From Hominimerdicola alba 8 (GTDB taxonomy: Bacteria > Bacillota > Clostridia > Oscillospirales > Ruminococcaceae): a stretch of DNA of 64,000 nucleotides. Location: NCBI RefSeq assembly GCF_000178155.2, contig NZ_ADKM02000091.1, forward strand, positions 124,001 through 188,000. The letters run 5' to 3'. This document shows, piece by piece, positions 17,092 to 28,500 of the stretch (the stretch's first letter is position 1; the number at the start of each line of letters is the position of its first letter). Below the pieces are notes generated by a model. That model was not told the origin of the DNA and ran no database searches. It saw nothing but the letters and a program-made list of their open reading frames with translations. Made by a program: the position numbers and the translations under genes.

Positions 17092-18222
17092 TTGGATAGG
17101 GCTTTGAGATTTTTAAAACGTGAGCCGATGCTGACTGTGTCCGCATTGGCGGCTGTGGCGGCAATGTTCATAACTCCGCCAAGCGGCACACTCCTGAAAG
17201 CCATAGACTGGCGGACTCTCGGCACACTGCTGATGATGCTTTGCGTGCTGGAAGGCTTCAAGCAGGAGAATGTTCTCGACCCGCTGGTGAAACTGTCGCT
17301 CAGAGCTAAGACTATGACAGGACTTTCGCTTTTTTACATATTTGGCGTGTTTTTTTCCTCAATGTTCGTCACTAACGATGTGTCACTGATGATATTTGTA
17401 CCGCTTACGATATTCACATTTCGCGGCGGCGGTAAGGAAAAATACATTCTGCCCGTTATCACGCTTGAAAATATCGCGGCGATAAGAGGTTCATTGCTGA
17501 CACCCTTCGGCAGTCCGCAGAATTTGTTCCTGTACAGCAGGTTCGGCATAAGCGCAGGACGCTTCATGCTGCACATGCTGCCGCTTTGCGCAGGTTCAGC
17601 TTTGCTGCTGACGGTCTTCGTGCTGGTGCTTTACCGAAAAGGTCTGCACGAGGAGATAGAGTTCGACCACTCTCGGCTGGGCGAAAAAGCTGGCAGCAAA
17701 CGTGTGTTTTATCTGGTGCTGTTCGGTATAGTGATATTCACCATAGTCAGCAGAACAGCCTACTGGTGGGCGGCTGTGGCAATAGTCGTTTGCGCGATAC
17801 TTGCGGCTGACAGAAAGCTGTTCCTTAAAGTTGACTATGTGCTGATATTCACGTTCCTGTTCTTCTTCGTGTTTTCGTCTTCTATCGCGGCGAATGCCGG
17901 CATAGCACGTTTTCTTGATGCGGCTGTCGGCGGAAGTGAGTATTGGTGGGCTATAGGGCTTAGTCAGCTGATATCGAACGTTCCCGCTTCGATAGTGCTT
18001 TATCCGTTTGCCGACAGCCACGCGGGACTTATCTACGGTGCGGACACTGCTGGGCTGTGCTCGCTTATCGGTTCGCTGGCATCGGTGATTAATTACCGCA
18101 TCTACGTGCGCGAATATCCCGATAAGGGCAGAGATTTCATCAAGGTGTTCACACTTATCAGCTGGGCGTTCTTCCTGCTGGTGGTAATACCCGGTTTTCT
18201 TCTCTCTGGGTGGGAAATGTGA
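17092..18222 (+). CDS. SLC13/ArsB-type anion permease
   Basis: Integral membrane protein of 376 residues with about ten hydrophobic helices, of the ion-transporter superfamily that includes citrate, dicarboxylate and arsenite carriers. The paired re-entrant loops show as FFSSMFVTNDVSLMIFVPL and RGSLLTPFGSPQNLFLYS. Substrate is not readable; a carboxylate or other small anion is likely. I start it at TTG 17092 because GAGG lies 7 bp upstream; an in-frame GTG at 17053 falls in the terminator hairpin and has no ribosome site. It follows the tRNA cluster and ends before a strong terminator. Confidence 0.8.
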   Translation: MDRALRFLKREPMLTVSALAAVAAMFITPPSGTLLKAIDWRTLGTLLMMLCVLEGFKQENVLDPLVKLSLRAKTMTGLSLFYIFGVFFSSMFVTNDVSLMIFVPLTIFTFRGGGKEKYILPVITLENIAAIRGSLLTPFGSPQNLFLYSRFGISAGRFMLHMLPLCAGSALLLTVFVLVLYRKGLHEEIEFDHSRLGEKAGSKRVFYLVLFGIVIFTIVSRTAYWWAAVAIVVCAILAADRKLFLKVDYVLIFTFLFFFVFSSSIAANAGIARFLDAAVGGSEYWWAIGLSQLISNVPASIVLYPFADSHAGLIYGADTAGLCSLIGSLASVINYRIYVREYPDKGRDFIKVFTLISWAFFLLVVIPGFLLSGWEM

Positions 18223-18242
18223 TATATTATATAAAGGTATAG

Positions 18243-18271
18243 GCAGACCTGTTCGGCGGGTCTGCTTTTTT
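18243..18271 (+). terminator. rho-independent terminator after the permease
   Basis: GCAGACC (18243-18249) pairs with GGTCTGC (18259-18265), followed by six T. Confidence 0.88.
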
Positions 18272-18558
18272 GTTTCCAAAACGGAAATAATTCCGTAAAA
18301 TTGCATGAATTTATTGCATTTGTTTTTATGCAAGTACACGATTTAACATTTAAGAAATTAATAGTACGTTCACAAAAAAACGGCTGAGTGCGAATAAATT
18401 CATATTTATAACCAGAAATGTTATTTGAGATTTGACTGCAAAATGTCGCTGAAACGCCTTGTTTTCGCGGCCGTATTAGGCTTTGACTGTTGGTTATGAC
18501 AATGGTAATATTTGCTACTGGTATAAAATTCTAAAAGAAATGTGGTTTAGTTAAATGC

Positions 18559-18587
18559 TTGACATAGATAAACTGAAATGCTATAAT
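18559..18587 (+). promoter_or_regulatory. promoter of the sipW surface operon
   Basis: TTGACA (18559-18564), 17-bp spacer, TATAAT (18582-18587). The stretch 18272-18558 is AT-rich and I see no gene or clear operator in it. Confidence 0.8.
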
Positions 18588-18634
18588 TATTAATAAATAA
18601 TTGAATGATAGCCTTTAGAAGTAAGGAGAATAAT

Positions 18635-19225
18635 ATGGAAACAAATCACGAACCGCCGAAGAGCAAGAGCTTAGCGATGCTCGGCATTTTGCGGACGGTG
18701 TTTATATATCTGCTGGCGGCAGGCATAATAATTGCCGCATTGCTGTTTGCGGCATCAAAAAGCCCGAACAAGTCTATTTTCGGATACCGTTATTACACGA
18801 TACTCACGCCGTCGATGGAACCCACCCATCATGTGGGAGATATGGTATTCGTAAAGATAGAAAATGCCGATGAAATATCTGTCGGCGATGTCATAACTTT
18901 CAACCCGTCATCGGGCAGTGAAGCCTACCTTACCCACCGAGTCACCGAAAAGATGACCGACTATGAGGGTACAGGCGTGACCTGCTTCAAGACAAAGGGT
19001 GATGCGAATGACAGTGAAGACTCGTTCCTGATAGACGAGTCAAGGGTCATCGGCGCAGTGAAGCTGGGCATACCGAAACTTGGCTATGTGGTCAGGTTCG
19101 TACAGCTTAGGTGGTATTTTGTAGTACCGCTGGCAGTTCTGGTGCTGATATTCTTTAAACTTATGGGTATTTACCTTGCACCTGCCGAAAATGAAACGGC
19201 TGATGACAAGGCGCAGACCAAATAA
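18635..19225 (+). CDS. sipW: SipW-type signal peptidase I
   Basis: Membrane-bound type I signal peptidase of the ER/archaeal-like S26B group that processes TasA/BsaA-class precursors. 196 residues: one N-terminal membrane helix (about 19-40), catalytic serine in TPSMEPTHHVGD (Ser60), catalytic histidine in YLTHRV (His101), conserved KGDANDSED, and a C-terminal helix. That the second catalytic residue is His rather than Lys marks the SipW type. Start at 18635 has AAGGAG 7 bp upstream; an earlier ATG at 18605 has none. First gene of the operon that carries its probable substrate 24 bp downstream. Confidence 0.9.
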   Translation: METNHEPPKSKSLAMLGILRTVFIYLLAAGIIIAALLFAASKSPNKSIFGYRYYTILTPSMEPTHHVGDMVFVKIENADEISVGDVITFNPSSGSEAYLTHRVTEKMTDYEGTGVTCFKTKGDANDSEDSFLIDESRVIGAVKLGIPKLGYVVRFVQLRWYFVVPLAVLVLIFFKLMGIYLAPAENETADDKAQTK

Positions 19226-19249
19226 ATTATTATGAAAGGATGAAAAAAT

Positions 19250-20728
19250 ATGACAAACACAAAAAAGAAGTCCGCTAAGGAAAAACGCATACTCGTTGCT
19301 TCTATCATCGTCGCAGCAACGATCGTTGCAGGTTCTACTTTCGCGTGGTTCACATCTAAGGACGAAGTTACCAACCGTCTGTCGGCAAGTGCAAAGTATG
19401 ATGTAAGCATTGCCGAAGATTTCCAGCCCCCCGAGGAATGGGTACCGGGTCAGACCATCAACAAGGACGTTTCCGCTGTCAACACAGGCAACGTTGATGC
19501 GTTCGTAAGAATGTGGCTCGGCGGTCAGATGAGATTGCTGAATGAGGATACACCCTCTGTTGATGCAACTTCAAATGTTTCATTTACAGCTGTTAATGAT
19601 CAGAAACTTATTGATCTTGGATTGACTTACGGCACAGGAAACAATGTTTATTATCGCGAACTGAGTCAGAAACAGATCGATAATCCTAAGGACGAAGCAC
19701 ATAAGACTGATGCTAATGAGAACACAAATCAGCCTGCAACATTCAGTGAAGTTCAGTCTGTACAGGCTGGCGGTGTGCTGGTCTATGCACCTGAAAAAGC
19801 AGGTTATACATGGGAGCTTGAACAGGCTACAGAATTGCCGATCTATACTGGTGGCACCGCTACAATGACAAATGTAGCAAAGGGTACAAAAGTTGGTACG
19901 GGTAATTCTACAGCTGAAAATAAGATAACAGCTACTGACACAAATTACTTTGGTGCTATCGATGCTTCTACATTTAAGCCTGAAACAACAGGTCTGTATA
20001 TTTTCAGAAGAAATGTAGCAGAAACTGCTGATGGCACTGAAAATAAGTATGAGTACAGCGGTTATTACTATGATGCTACTCTTAACAAGTATTTTGCACT
20101 GCACAATGAAATCGGTGCTAACGGTCATTCTGACTATGTTCTGCCTGCGGGTACTATAAATGATAACAGCACAGCTACGCCCAGTAAAGATCAGGTTCTT
20201 CCTGTGACTATTAATGAAGGTAAAAAGGTATATCTGTACACCGCATCTGAAAAGGTCATAAATACAGGTTCGACAGATAATGATCTTAAATGGACTTATG
20301 ATGCAACAAATAAAAAGTTTGTAGTAACTTACGGTACCGGTGATAAGGCTGTTTCGATCGATGTAAATCTTGATAATATAGGTGATGGTGCTGAGGCATG
20401 GACTGCTATAAGCGGTACGGCAGCAGACCATACTACTACGTTCTACTACAACAACGATGTTGAAGCAGGCGACTCCACAACAAAGCTGGTTGACAGCGTA
20501 AAGTTGTCGGAGAATACCAAGAATGGTGCTTACCTTGCATTTGATTTTGACCTTGATGTATTCCTTGACTCTGTTCAGGTTACTATGGACGAGGCAGGCA
20601 ACGAGAATTTTGAACCTGTCAAGGATGGCTGGACTGTAGCAACAGGTGATACTGCAACGGCTGCAAAGGCTGAAGCGACAGTTGGCGCTCCTGAAATCAA
20701 TACTATTACTTGGACAGCTGCCAACTGA
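19250..20728 (+). CDS. BsaA/TasA-like SipW-dependent biofilm matrix protein
   Basis: Secreted protein of 492 residues and probable SipW substrate. The N-terminus carries the SipW-type signal: KEKRILVASI, a hydrophobic run, then STFAWFTSKDEVTNRLSA, with cleavage expected near the alanine of TFAW or after the Asn-Arg segment. TasA/BsaA/camelysin-family proteins assemble into extracellular fibres or matrix; that is family knowledge. The middle section, about nt 19540-20440, is visibly more AT-rich and uses other codons than the flanks, suggesting an exchanged cassette. No anchor is seen at the C-terminus. GAAAGGATG precedes the start. Confidence 0.82.
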   Translation: MTNTKKKSAKEKRILVASIIVAATIVAGSTFAWFTSKDEVTNRLSASAKYDVSIAEDFQPPEEWVPGQTINKDVSAVNTGNVDAFVRMWLGGQMRLLNEDTPSVDATSNVSFTAVNDQKLIDLGLTYGTGNNVYYRELSQKQIDNPKDEAHKTDANENTNQPATFSEVQSVQAGGVLVYAPEKAGYTWELEQATELPIYTGGTATMTNVAKGTKVGTGNSTAENKITATDTNYFGAIDASTFKPETTGLYIFRRNVAETADGTENKYEYSGYYYDATLNKYFALHNEIGANGHSDYVLPAGTINDNSTATPSKDQVLPVTINEGKKVYLYTASEKVINTGSTDNDLKWTYDATNKKFVVTYGTGDKAVSIDVNLDNIGDGAEAWTAISGTAADHTTTFYYNNDVEAGDSTTKLVDSVKLSENTKNGAYLAFDFDLDVFLDSVQVTMDEAGNENFEPVKDGWTVATGDTATAAKAEATVGAPEINTITWTAAN

Positions 20729-20783
20729 TCTAACCCCAAAAAATCTCCAAACACACTATTATTTTCCCGAAAGGAGGCTGTCC

Positions 20784-21623
20784 ATGAAAATCAAACAATT
20801 TTTCACTTCGATCATGGGCAGTCTGCTTATCGGGATAAACGCAATGGGCATAACAGCCCTTGCGGAAACTTCTTTGCCCGATGGCGCGGTAAAGGGGCTT
20901 CCGGAAAGGCTGGCGGCACTCGATGACGAGGGCAATGCAGTAAATTCCGCTACGGGTGAGTACTTCTTCCATGTGGAGGATATGCAGTTCGGTGAGGTCT
21001 ACAGCAAAAATATACAGCTGATGAACCTGCGCGAAGATCATTCGTATCACATTTATTTCTATGTCGAACCGCTTTTCAAGGCTGGCGAGATAGACCTCGA
21101 AAAGGGCTGTGAATGCAGTTTTTTTCTTGACGGTGAAGAGATATATCGCGGTGATGTCAACGGCAAAGGCAATTTTGACCTTAGCGAACAGCATTTCGAC
21201 TGCGGCAATTATGAACCGGGTGAGTCGCATGTGCTTAGGTGCGAGATAGTCTGGAACGATATAGATGTCATTCAGAACGTTGATAACGGACACAGGCTTG
21301 TCGATAAGGACGGCGAACATGTGCTGGTGGGTCCCGGTGATTCGGGTTATGCTGAGGGCGAGATAGAGTTCAAGTGGATATTCTATGCGATGGTCGATGT
21401 ACCCGACTCGCAGACAGATATCGATGACCGCAGGAGTTCTGTCCCCGACAAGCAGGAAAGCGCGGCGATACCGACCTCAAAGGCTGATGGATTTTTCCCG
21501 CCGTACACGGGCGCTGTGCTTAAAAACGGTACCGTGTGGCTGGCTGCGATGGGTGTCATCACAGTGATGATAGCTGTGCTGCTGGTGCTGATAAAGAAGC
21601 AGAAAAAGGATAAGGATAAGTGA
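20784..21623 (+). CDS. sortase-anchored surface protein with PPYTG sorting signal
   Basis: 279 residues: Sec signal peptide (residues 1-~28, ending ITALAE), a folded extracellular domain of no family I recognise (EYFFHVEDMQFGEVYSKNI, HSYHIYFYVEP, ECSFFLDGEEIYRGD), then PPYTG, a hydrophobic helix (WLAAMGVITVMIAVLLVLI) and a KKQKKDKDK tail. PPYTG fits the (S/P)PxTG type recognised by class B sortase of Clostridioides difficile rather than LPxTG. The next gene is a class B sortase whose GTG start overlaps this stop, so enzyme and substrate are coupled. Start at 20784 follows AAAGGAGG; in-frame upstream codons have no ribosome site. Confidence 0.78.
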   Translation: MKIKQFFTSIMGSLLIGINAMGITALAETSLPDGAVKGLPERLAALDDEGNAVNSATGEYFFHVEDMQFGEVYSKNIQLMNLREDHSYHIYFYVEPLFKAGEIDLEKGCECSFFLDGEEIYRGDVNGKGNFDLSEQHFDCGNYEPGESHVLRCEIVWNDIDVIQNVDNGHRLVDKDGEHVLVGPGDSGYAEGEIEFKWIFYAMVDVPDSQTDIDDRRSSVPDKQESAAIPTSKADGFFPPYTGAVLKNGTVWLAAMGVITVMIAVLLVLIKKQKKDKDK

Positions 21624-22399
21624 AAAAACTCGTTTTGTGGGCGATGGTCGTCATACTCGCCTGCGCGGGGATATATTGTGCGAAACGCTACTATGATGAA
21701 GCGTATCTGCCGCGAAAACAGCTGAAAGATGCCGACAAAGAACAGCGTGAACTGTTTGATAGGGTAAGACCCGATGTTTCCGTGACTGAGGCGCAGGCTG
21801 TCAGTAAAGAAAATGAAAGTCAGCCCGAATATGACCCGCTGGCAGACCTTAAAGCCGAAAATGACGAGTCTGTTGGCTGGCTGACCATTGATGGTACAGG
21901 CATCGATTACCCGATAGTTCAGGCATCTGATAACAGTTTCTATTTGCAGAACGGCTTTGACAAGCAGTATAACTGCGGTCTGGGCTGCCCGTTTCTGGAC
22001 TATAGGTGCGAGGGCTTCGGAGAAAGTGTTTCGATAGTCTACGCCCACCATATTCAGGGCGAACAGGCGATGTTCGCAGATATTGCAAAATATAAGGAAA
22101 GTTCTTATATGGCGGCTCACCCGCGCGGTGAACTGCTGACGGCTGATGGCATGTGTGAAGTGGATTTCTTTGCATACCTCAACATACCCAGCGATGACTA
22201 TGCCTATCAGGTGGGGCTGACAAAAAAGTCTGACCGTGACGGGTATATAGATCACATTTTTTCAAGCGCGTCATACACTTCGGGCTTTACGGCTGATGAG
22301 TTGAAACGCGGTGACACACGGCTGCTGCTGCTCTCGACCTGCACCTATGAATTCTGGGAGGCAAGGGGAGTGCTGGTGGGGGTTATCAAACAGAAATAA
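21620..22399 (+). CDS. srtB: class B sortase
   Basis: Membrane-anchored transpeptidase that joins sorted proteins to the cell wall or to each other. 259 residues: an N-terminal helix (LVLWAMVVILACAGIYCAK), then the beta-barrel with DGTGIDYPIVQASDN, the catalytic His in VYAHHIQGE near residue 143, the catalytic Cys in LLLSTCTYEF near residue 240, and a late Arg in EARGVLVGV. These features place it in class B. The GTG start overlaps the upstream substrate gene by 4 bp. The giant SpaA-like protein gene follows. Confidence 0.9.
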   Translation: MKKLVLWAMVVILACAGIYCAKRYYDEAYLPRKQLKDADKEQRELFDRVRPDVSVTEAQAVSKENESQPEYDPLADLKAENDESVGWLTIDGTGIDYPIVQASDNSFYLQNGFDKQYNCGLGCPFLDYRCEGFGESVSIVYAHHIQGEQAMFADIAKYKESSYMAAHPRGELLTADGMCEVDFFAYLNIPSDDYAYQVGLTKKSDRDGYIDHIFSSASYTSGFTADELKRGDTRLLLLSTCTYEFWEARGVLVGVIKQK

Positions 22400-22568
22400 G
22401 CGGTTTTTCTTGTTTTACACCGCCTAAACGGAAATTTACGGCAGCGTATACTGCCTGATGTATATATTCTTGCTATGAAATAATAACGCATCTGATTTCC
22501 GCAAAACTGGGATTCGGGTGCGCGTTATGTTATATGGAGATATTTTTCTGAAAGGAGATGATCGGATA

Positions 22569-25500
22569 ATGAGAACAAAGACAGCTTTCGGACGAGTGAT
22601 GGCTTTTATGCTGGCACTGGTCATGGTGCTTGATCTGTTCGGTGAACGCACTGCGTATGAGATACTGGGCGGATTGAAAACATATGCGGCGGCTTCCGAT
22701 TATTCGGTCGGATTTCACTGGGATACAACAGGTCTTGGCGAGAACAACGGTACAGACCGTGAATACTCCCTTGACAAGAACAGCACCGAACTGACACTGA
22801 CAGAGAAAACAGATGAAAACCCTGTGCTAAAAACCACTTTCTTCTTCAATCTGGCAAAGAAGATAGAACCGGGCAACATGGAATTCACCATAACAGGTCT
22901 TGATGAACTTATCAGAAACGGCAAGCTGACCATGAACCTCAACGACCCTAACCTCGTAGGCACATGGGATTATGTCAAGGACGAGGCGACTGATACCTAT
23001 ACTTTCATCAACAAGGTGGAGATAAGTTCAAATAACGAAACTACTTTCACATGGCAGTTCAATTCGCGCGATGCTGTGGACGGCGCGGATATCGAACTTA
23101 AGACCTCCGTAAAGGTCACTGAGGTCGAAACAAAGAAGACATATGACGAAGAAAAGGGCGAATGGGTGACCGAGAAGATACCGAAACTCCCCGCTATCAC
23201 ACTTGAGTCGAACCCCATAAACTTAAAGTACCATTCGGTGCATGATGAGAACAATGTCAAGATAGTCTGCAAGGATATAAACGATACCGATTTCAATAAC
23301 CTGAACAGCAAATATGACTGGCGAAGCTACCGTTCGGTGCTGGGTCTTGACGGCATGACCGAGTATACGAAGAAAAACGGTACAGCGACCGATGCCTCAA
23401 ATCAGGAATTAGATGCCCATATCATCGAACAGAACTATGATGAACAGGTAGCTAGCCGAAAGTCGAGGGGCATAAAGACATCGGATCATTTCATCGAGGT
23501 CAAATTAGACGGATTGCAGAAAGAAGATCTGATGGTCGTAAACTCGGCAGGCAATGTAGTGCCGCTGGTGATGAACGGCGATATGCTGGGCTTCTACGAT
23601 TTTCGCGGAAGAGGTGACCAGAAGGCGGGTCAGAGTTACACTTCTGAGTACCGCATCGGTGTTCTGAATGATGTCATCGACTCAACAGGCAGCCAGAAGA
23701 TAACGCTGACATCTCACTACCTTGTGCAGTATGACGATGAACAGACAGTTGTCGATATCACCGATACCGCCGCCCATTACCTTTCAACGGAAGACAAACA
23801 GCCTGTTGGCAACGGCGGTTATATGGTCAAGTATAATGAGTATGAGATAAATCTGGCGAAAGAATATGACAAGCATTGGTATGAATCCCATGCAAGACAT
23901 TACAACGGCGCTAATCAGTTGTTGTATGATAACATATTCAGCGGCAAGGTCGTCACCTATAGTCTTACAGGCCGCACACCGCGTCTGGAAGAAAAGAACT
24001 CAGCAGGTGATGTGATATCCGTTCCCGAATATGACCTTGTCTACTTTGACGGCGCACCCGATATCAAAAACCTTAAGGATATCGAAAGCAGACAGCTGGA
24101 GTACAGCGAGTATGACTTCACGCGCATATCCGTGAAAAAACTGGTAAAGGGCGATTCTGTCACTCTTGACCCCAATACCACTACAGGTTTTGATTTTGAT
24201 ATTTTTGTCAGGTCGAATGACCCTCAGTCTGAACTTTACGGCAAATGGACAAAGGTCGATGTTTCGGGCAATGCCATAACAGGTGCGGCGCACACGGGCA
24301 ATACTGTCACCGAAACGCCTGTGTATCTGCCTGCGGGCGTTGATGAGATACAGCTTATAGTGCGCGACCTGAACATTCGTGCCGATGTTGGCGCAAATGT
24401 CGATATCGCCTACAACGTCAGGGAAGAGGACTACGACCGCATCATCATCGATACCGAGAATTTCTATAACAGCGCTGGCAGGGCGACAGAAAATTCAAAC
24501 TTCGGCACTAAGCTGGTGAACTATTTTGAACGCAGACAGTTTGTCGGTGATTATGATGTCACCAAGACTTATGCCGAGAATGACAGTTCTTCTGCTTACG
24601 AAAACGGCAAGATAGTCAGGAATACCCACAACACTGTGCATTCAAATACGTGGCTGAGAGATTCTGTTACCACCATAGATGCCAAAGCAGGCATGAAAGA
24701 TTTTGAGTACCACGAAATGACAGGTCATGGCGCGAGCAATTATTACTCCGCCGAGATAACTGCGGGCGGCACTGTACAGTCTGATACGCAGAAAGCGCTT
24801 CAGCGATTTGCGGTATATTCGCGCGTGCCCGATAACCTGACCATTGACGAAAACTGGCTGGAAAAGTTCAGACAGTCGCTTAAATTCAGCGGAACTCTGC
24901 TGGGCGGTTCGACTGCTGTTGATGAGAACTTTGTGCTGGAAAACGATGCGGTAACCGTGTACTATGATGAAGAGCGGAAGTGTGTCGTGGCAGAATTTGA
25001 TTTCAGGGGCATGGCACTCGATTCAAGTGCGCTGACCTCTGTTGAATTTGGGTATGATGCGAATATAACCCAGATGCAGTTCAGTGCACTGGATACATCG
25101 ACCGAATGGTTCCGTACAAATGCTTTCATCACTGTGCTCGATGATAATGTGCGGCTCTCCGCATCGAAAGACCACAACAAGACCCTTCTGCCCGCACGCG
25201 ACAGCCTGAACCCCACAAAAGGCACTGCCTATGAGCGTGAAGTGTCGATGGACTCGGCACAGGTGTCGATACATGCGCTCGGCTCGCAGAAGAGCAACTA
25301 TGTGAACAAGTACGTGTCAAGCTATTACAACGGTTGGGTCTATGACAACTCAGCTGAGGTAGATGGCAGTAACGCCGAACACCTCGATGAAAACACAAAG
25401 CGCATGACATCGGAGTATACCTATAAGCTGTTGTTCAACAGATATTCCACCGATGCGCGCGAGAAAGTTTCAGACCCGATATTGCTTGATATCGTTGACG

Positions 25501-28500
25501 GTCTGCAAGACTCCGCATGGCATGGCTATGTCAGAAATGTGCATTTTGAAGCGGGCGACAACTATGAATACACCCCGGAGGTCTACTATCTGCTGAGAGA
25601 GTCAGCAGGTGTTTCGGAAAGTACAGACGGCACATACAACCATGCCTATGGTAAAGTCGATGATTCGATATCACATCTGAGTCAGTACGGCGCGACACCC
25701 GCATCTACAGATGTTGGCAGTAACTATGCCGCAGACCTCGCCGTATACAGCGGACTTAAAGATGATATAAGTACTAGCTGGGAAAAAGCGCAGTATACTG
25801 ACGGAAAATATGTCATAAACCGCCAGAATGTCTATGCCGTAGCCGTTATTTTTAAGGGCGCACACATTGTTGGTGATGACAAGGAAATGCAGTTGAGGGC
25901 TTACATCGATATGAGCGCACCCTCATTGACCAATGACGGTGCTGATGCCAACAATAACCGCGCAGCTTATAACGATACCCACGTTTTTGCAGAGGGTGAG
26001 AACAGCGTCAACGGTGTTGATTTCCCAATGTACTCTGTCAGCAATACAACAATGGTGATCATGCGCCATAACGTAGAACTGATGAAAGTAAGCGCAAAGG
26101 ACGGAAGCAAGCGTCTGACAGGCGCTAGGTTCAACGTTTATAAGGGTTCGCCTGCGGCGGGTACTGAAGTTGATTCTGATGACAATTTAGTTTGGTACTA
26201 TGAAAAGGGCGGAAATGAGCAGTTCCCGATGGAAAACAAAGCCGTAAATCTGGCAGGCGTTTTGCAGATGAACCTTTCGCCGGGCATCTATTATTACAAG
26301 GAAACCAAAGCACCTGCCGGTTATGTGCTTGACCCGACCCTGTTCAGGTTCCGCGCCATATCAGATGAAAATTCGGTGTTCTATTACACCACCGATCTGA
26401 AAACTGCGGAAGAGATCGATCGTGAACACCTGATAGTCAACAAGATGGAGTATGATGCTTATCAAAACTCTGTCTACAGCGGCAGAGATCCGGTCGATGC
26501 AAACAAAGTCTTCCACATCTACAGTGATGACGGAATTATGTTAACAGAACTTGCATATGATGCAGTTCAACAGGAATACATCTATGACCCTGACAGTGAG
26601 TCGGCTTCTGCTGTTCTTAAGTGTCAGTGTGTCGATCACGGTGTCAGATGCCTGAAAGTGTCATCGCTGCCTGCGGGTTCATATTTTATTGGCAGCAGCG
26701 CTGATGACCCCGATGGCTATTGGTTCAGTGTTGCAGATAACAGCACCATCACTTTCATGATACTTAAAAAGATGCCTATGGCAGGCGTGAAGTATCAGCT
26801 GAGGCTTATGGAGGGTTCAGAACCCGCCGCAAATGACGAACAGCTTTATGAGATAACAACAGGCAGTGATGGTCTGGTGCACCTGACAGGGCTTGACAGC
26901 AGCAAAAAGTATTATCTGGTGAACACTGCTGCCCCGATAGGCTACAAACTTGTTAAATATCAGCCTGTCACACCCGATGCAAACGGCGAGATAGATCTGT
27001 ATTCGGCAGAACAGCTTGAAAAGACCGAACGCCTTGTGGTCGAAGATGACCCCATCGAAACCGCGATGGCTAAATTCCGTAAGATCGATGCGAACAGATA
27101 CAGCGAAGAGGGCAAACCTGAGGTCCCCCTCAACGATGCTGTCTACCACATGTATTATATCGAGGATGACGGCTCTGAGTCACTGTTGTATTTTGCATAC
27201 AGCGAAGCTAAAAAAAGCTACACGCTCAAAGGCACAAGCGGTTCAAGCAGTCATACGGCTGACCTGACCAGCGTCAGCTACACCGAAAAGAATGCTCTTA
27301 GCGAAGATTTCACCGCCGATGGCATGATAGTTGTCAGCGGGCTGACCTACGGCACATATATCCTTGAAGAAGTATCTGCACCATTGGGCTATCAGCTGAA
27401 CAGGCAAAGGCAGTATTTCAACGTTATGCCCTCTTATATAGACGAGTTCGGAAATGTCAATTTCTCTGATGAGGGCGAACTGAAAGGTACGCTTTTGCTG
27501 AAAGATGAAGAGGTGCTGAGCAGGATAAGGCTGACAAAGTCAGATGCACAGGATAAGAAAAACGTGCTGAAAAATGCGGCATACAATGTCTACAGACTGT
27601 CTGAGAATACCGATGATACCCTGTCGGCTGAGGACTACCTTACAGCGGCAGAGAATGCGGCGGTCAATTCGCTGGGCATCACAAACTCCGCAAACTTCAT
27701 GAAGTACTGGGGCGAGCCGATAAAGCAGGTGACCACCAATGCAAGCGGTGAAGCGCTTATCGAAAACCTGCCATTCGGCACATATCTGCTGTATGAGTTC
27801 CTGCCGCCTGTGGGCTATCTTTGGAACAATGATATGGGCAAGTGGGAAACGTGGTCTTTCATCGACGGTGAAAACACTGCTGATGACCTGCACAGTCAGG
27901 TGGTCGTTATCGATCAGCAGACCATCACCCACAACAGCACGCTCACCGATACAGCAGTTGCCGATGAAAACGGCACACAGCCCAATGAAGACGGCTGGAT
28001 AGAAACTTATCGCAAAGTGCCTGAGTACCATGAATTTTTCGCATCGCACTCCGATGAACGCAAAAACGGCAAGGCAAGACTCATCAAGACCAACGAAGAC
28101 AGACTGGGCTTGTCAGACGGTGTGTTCGCGCTTTATCAGGTTAACCTGACCGATGCTGAAAAAGCGAAAGTGCTGGGCAAAACTCCCGAAGAGTTCGCGG
28201 CTATGTCTGACAGTGATATCAGAAAAGAACTGGCTAAGACCGACCCTGAGATAACCGATATAAACATCAGCGACCATTTTGACTTATCTAAGGGCAGACC
28301 AAAGACTGTGGTCGGTAATACCGATGTGACCATAGACAAGGCGATAAAGCAGGATATGCAGACCAACGGCGACCCTGCCAAGCGCGGTGCTACCATTACC
28401 GCTGACGGTCTTGAATGGGGCATCTATTACTTCTATGAGGTCAAAGCACCTGCGGGCTATCAGGAAGACAGAACGCCTTATGTGTTCGCAGTGAACTCCC

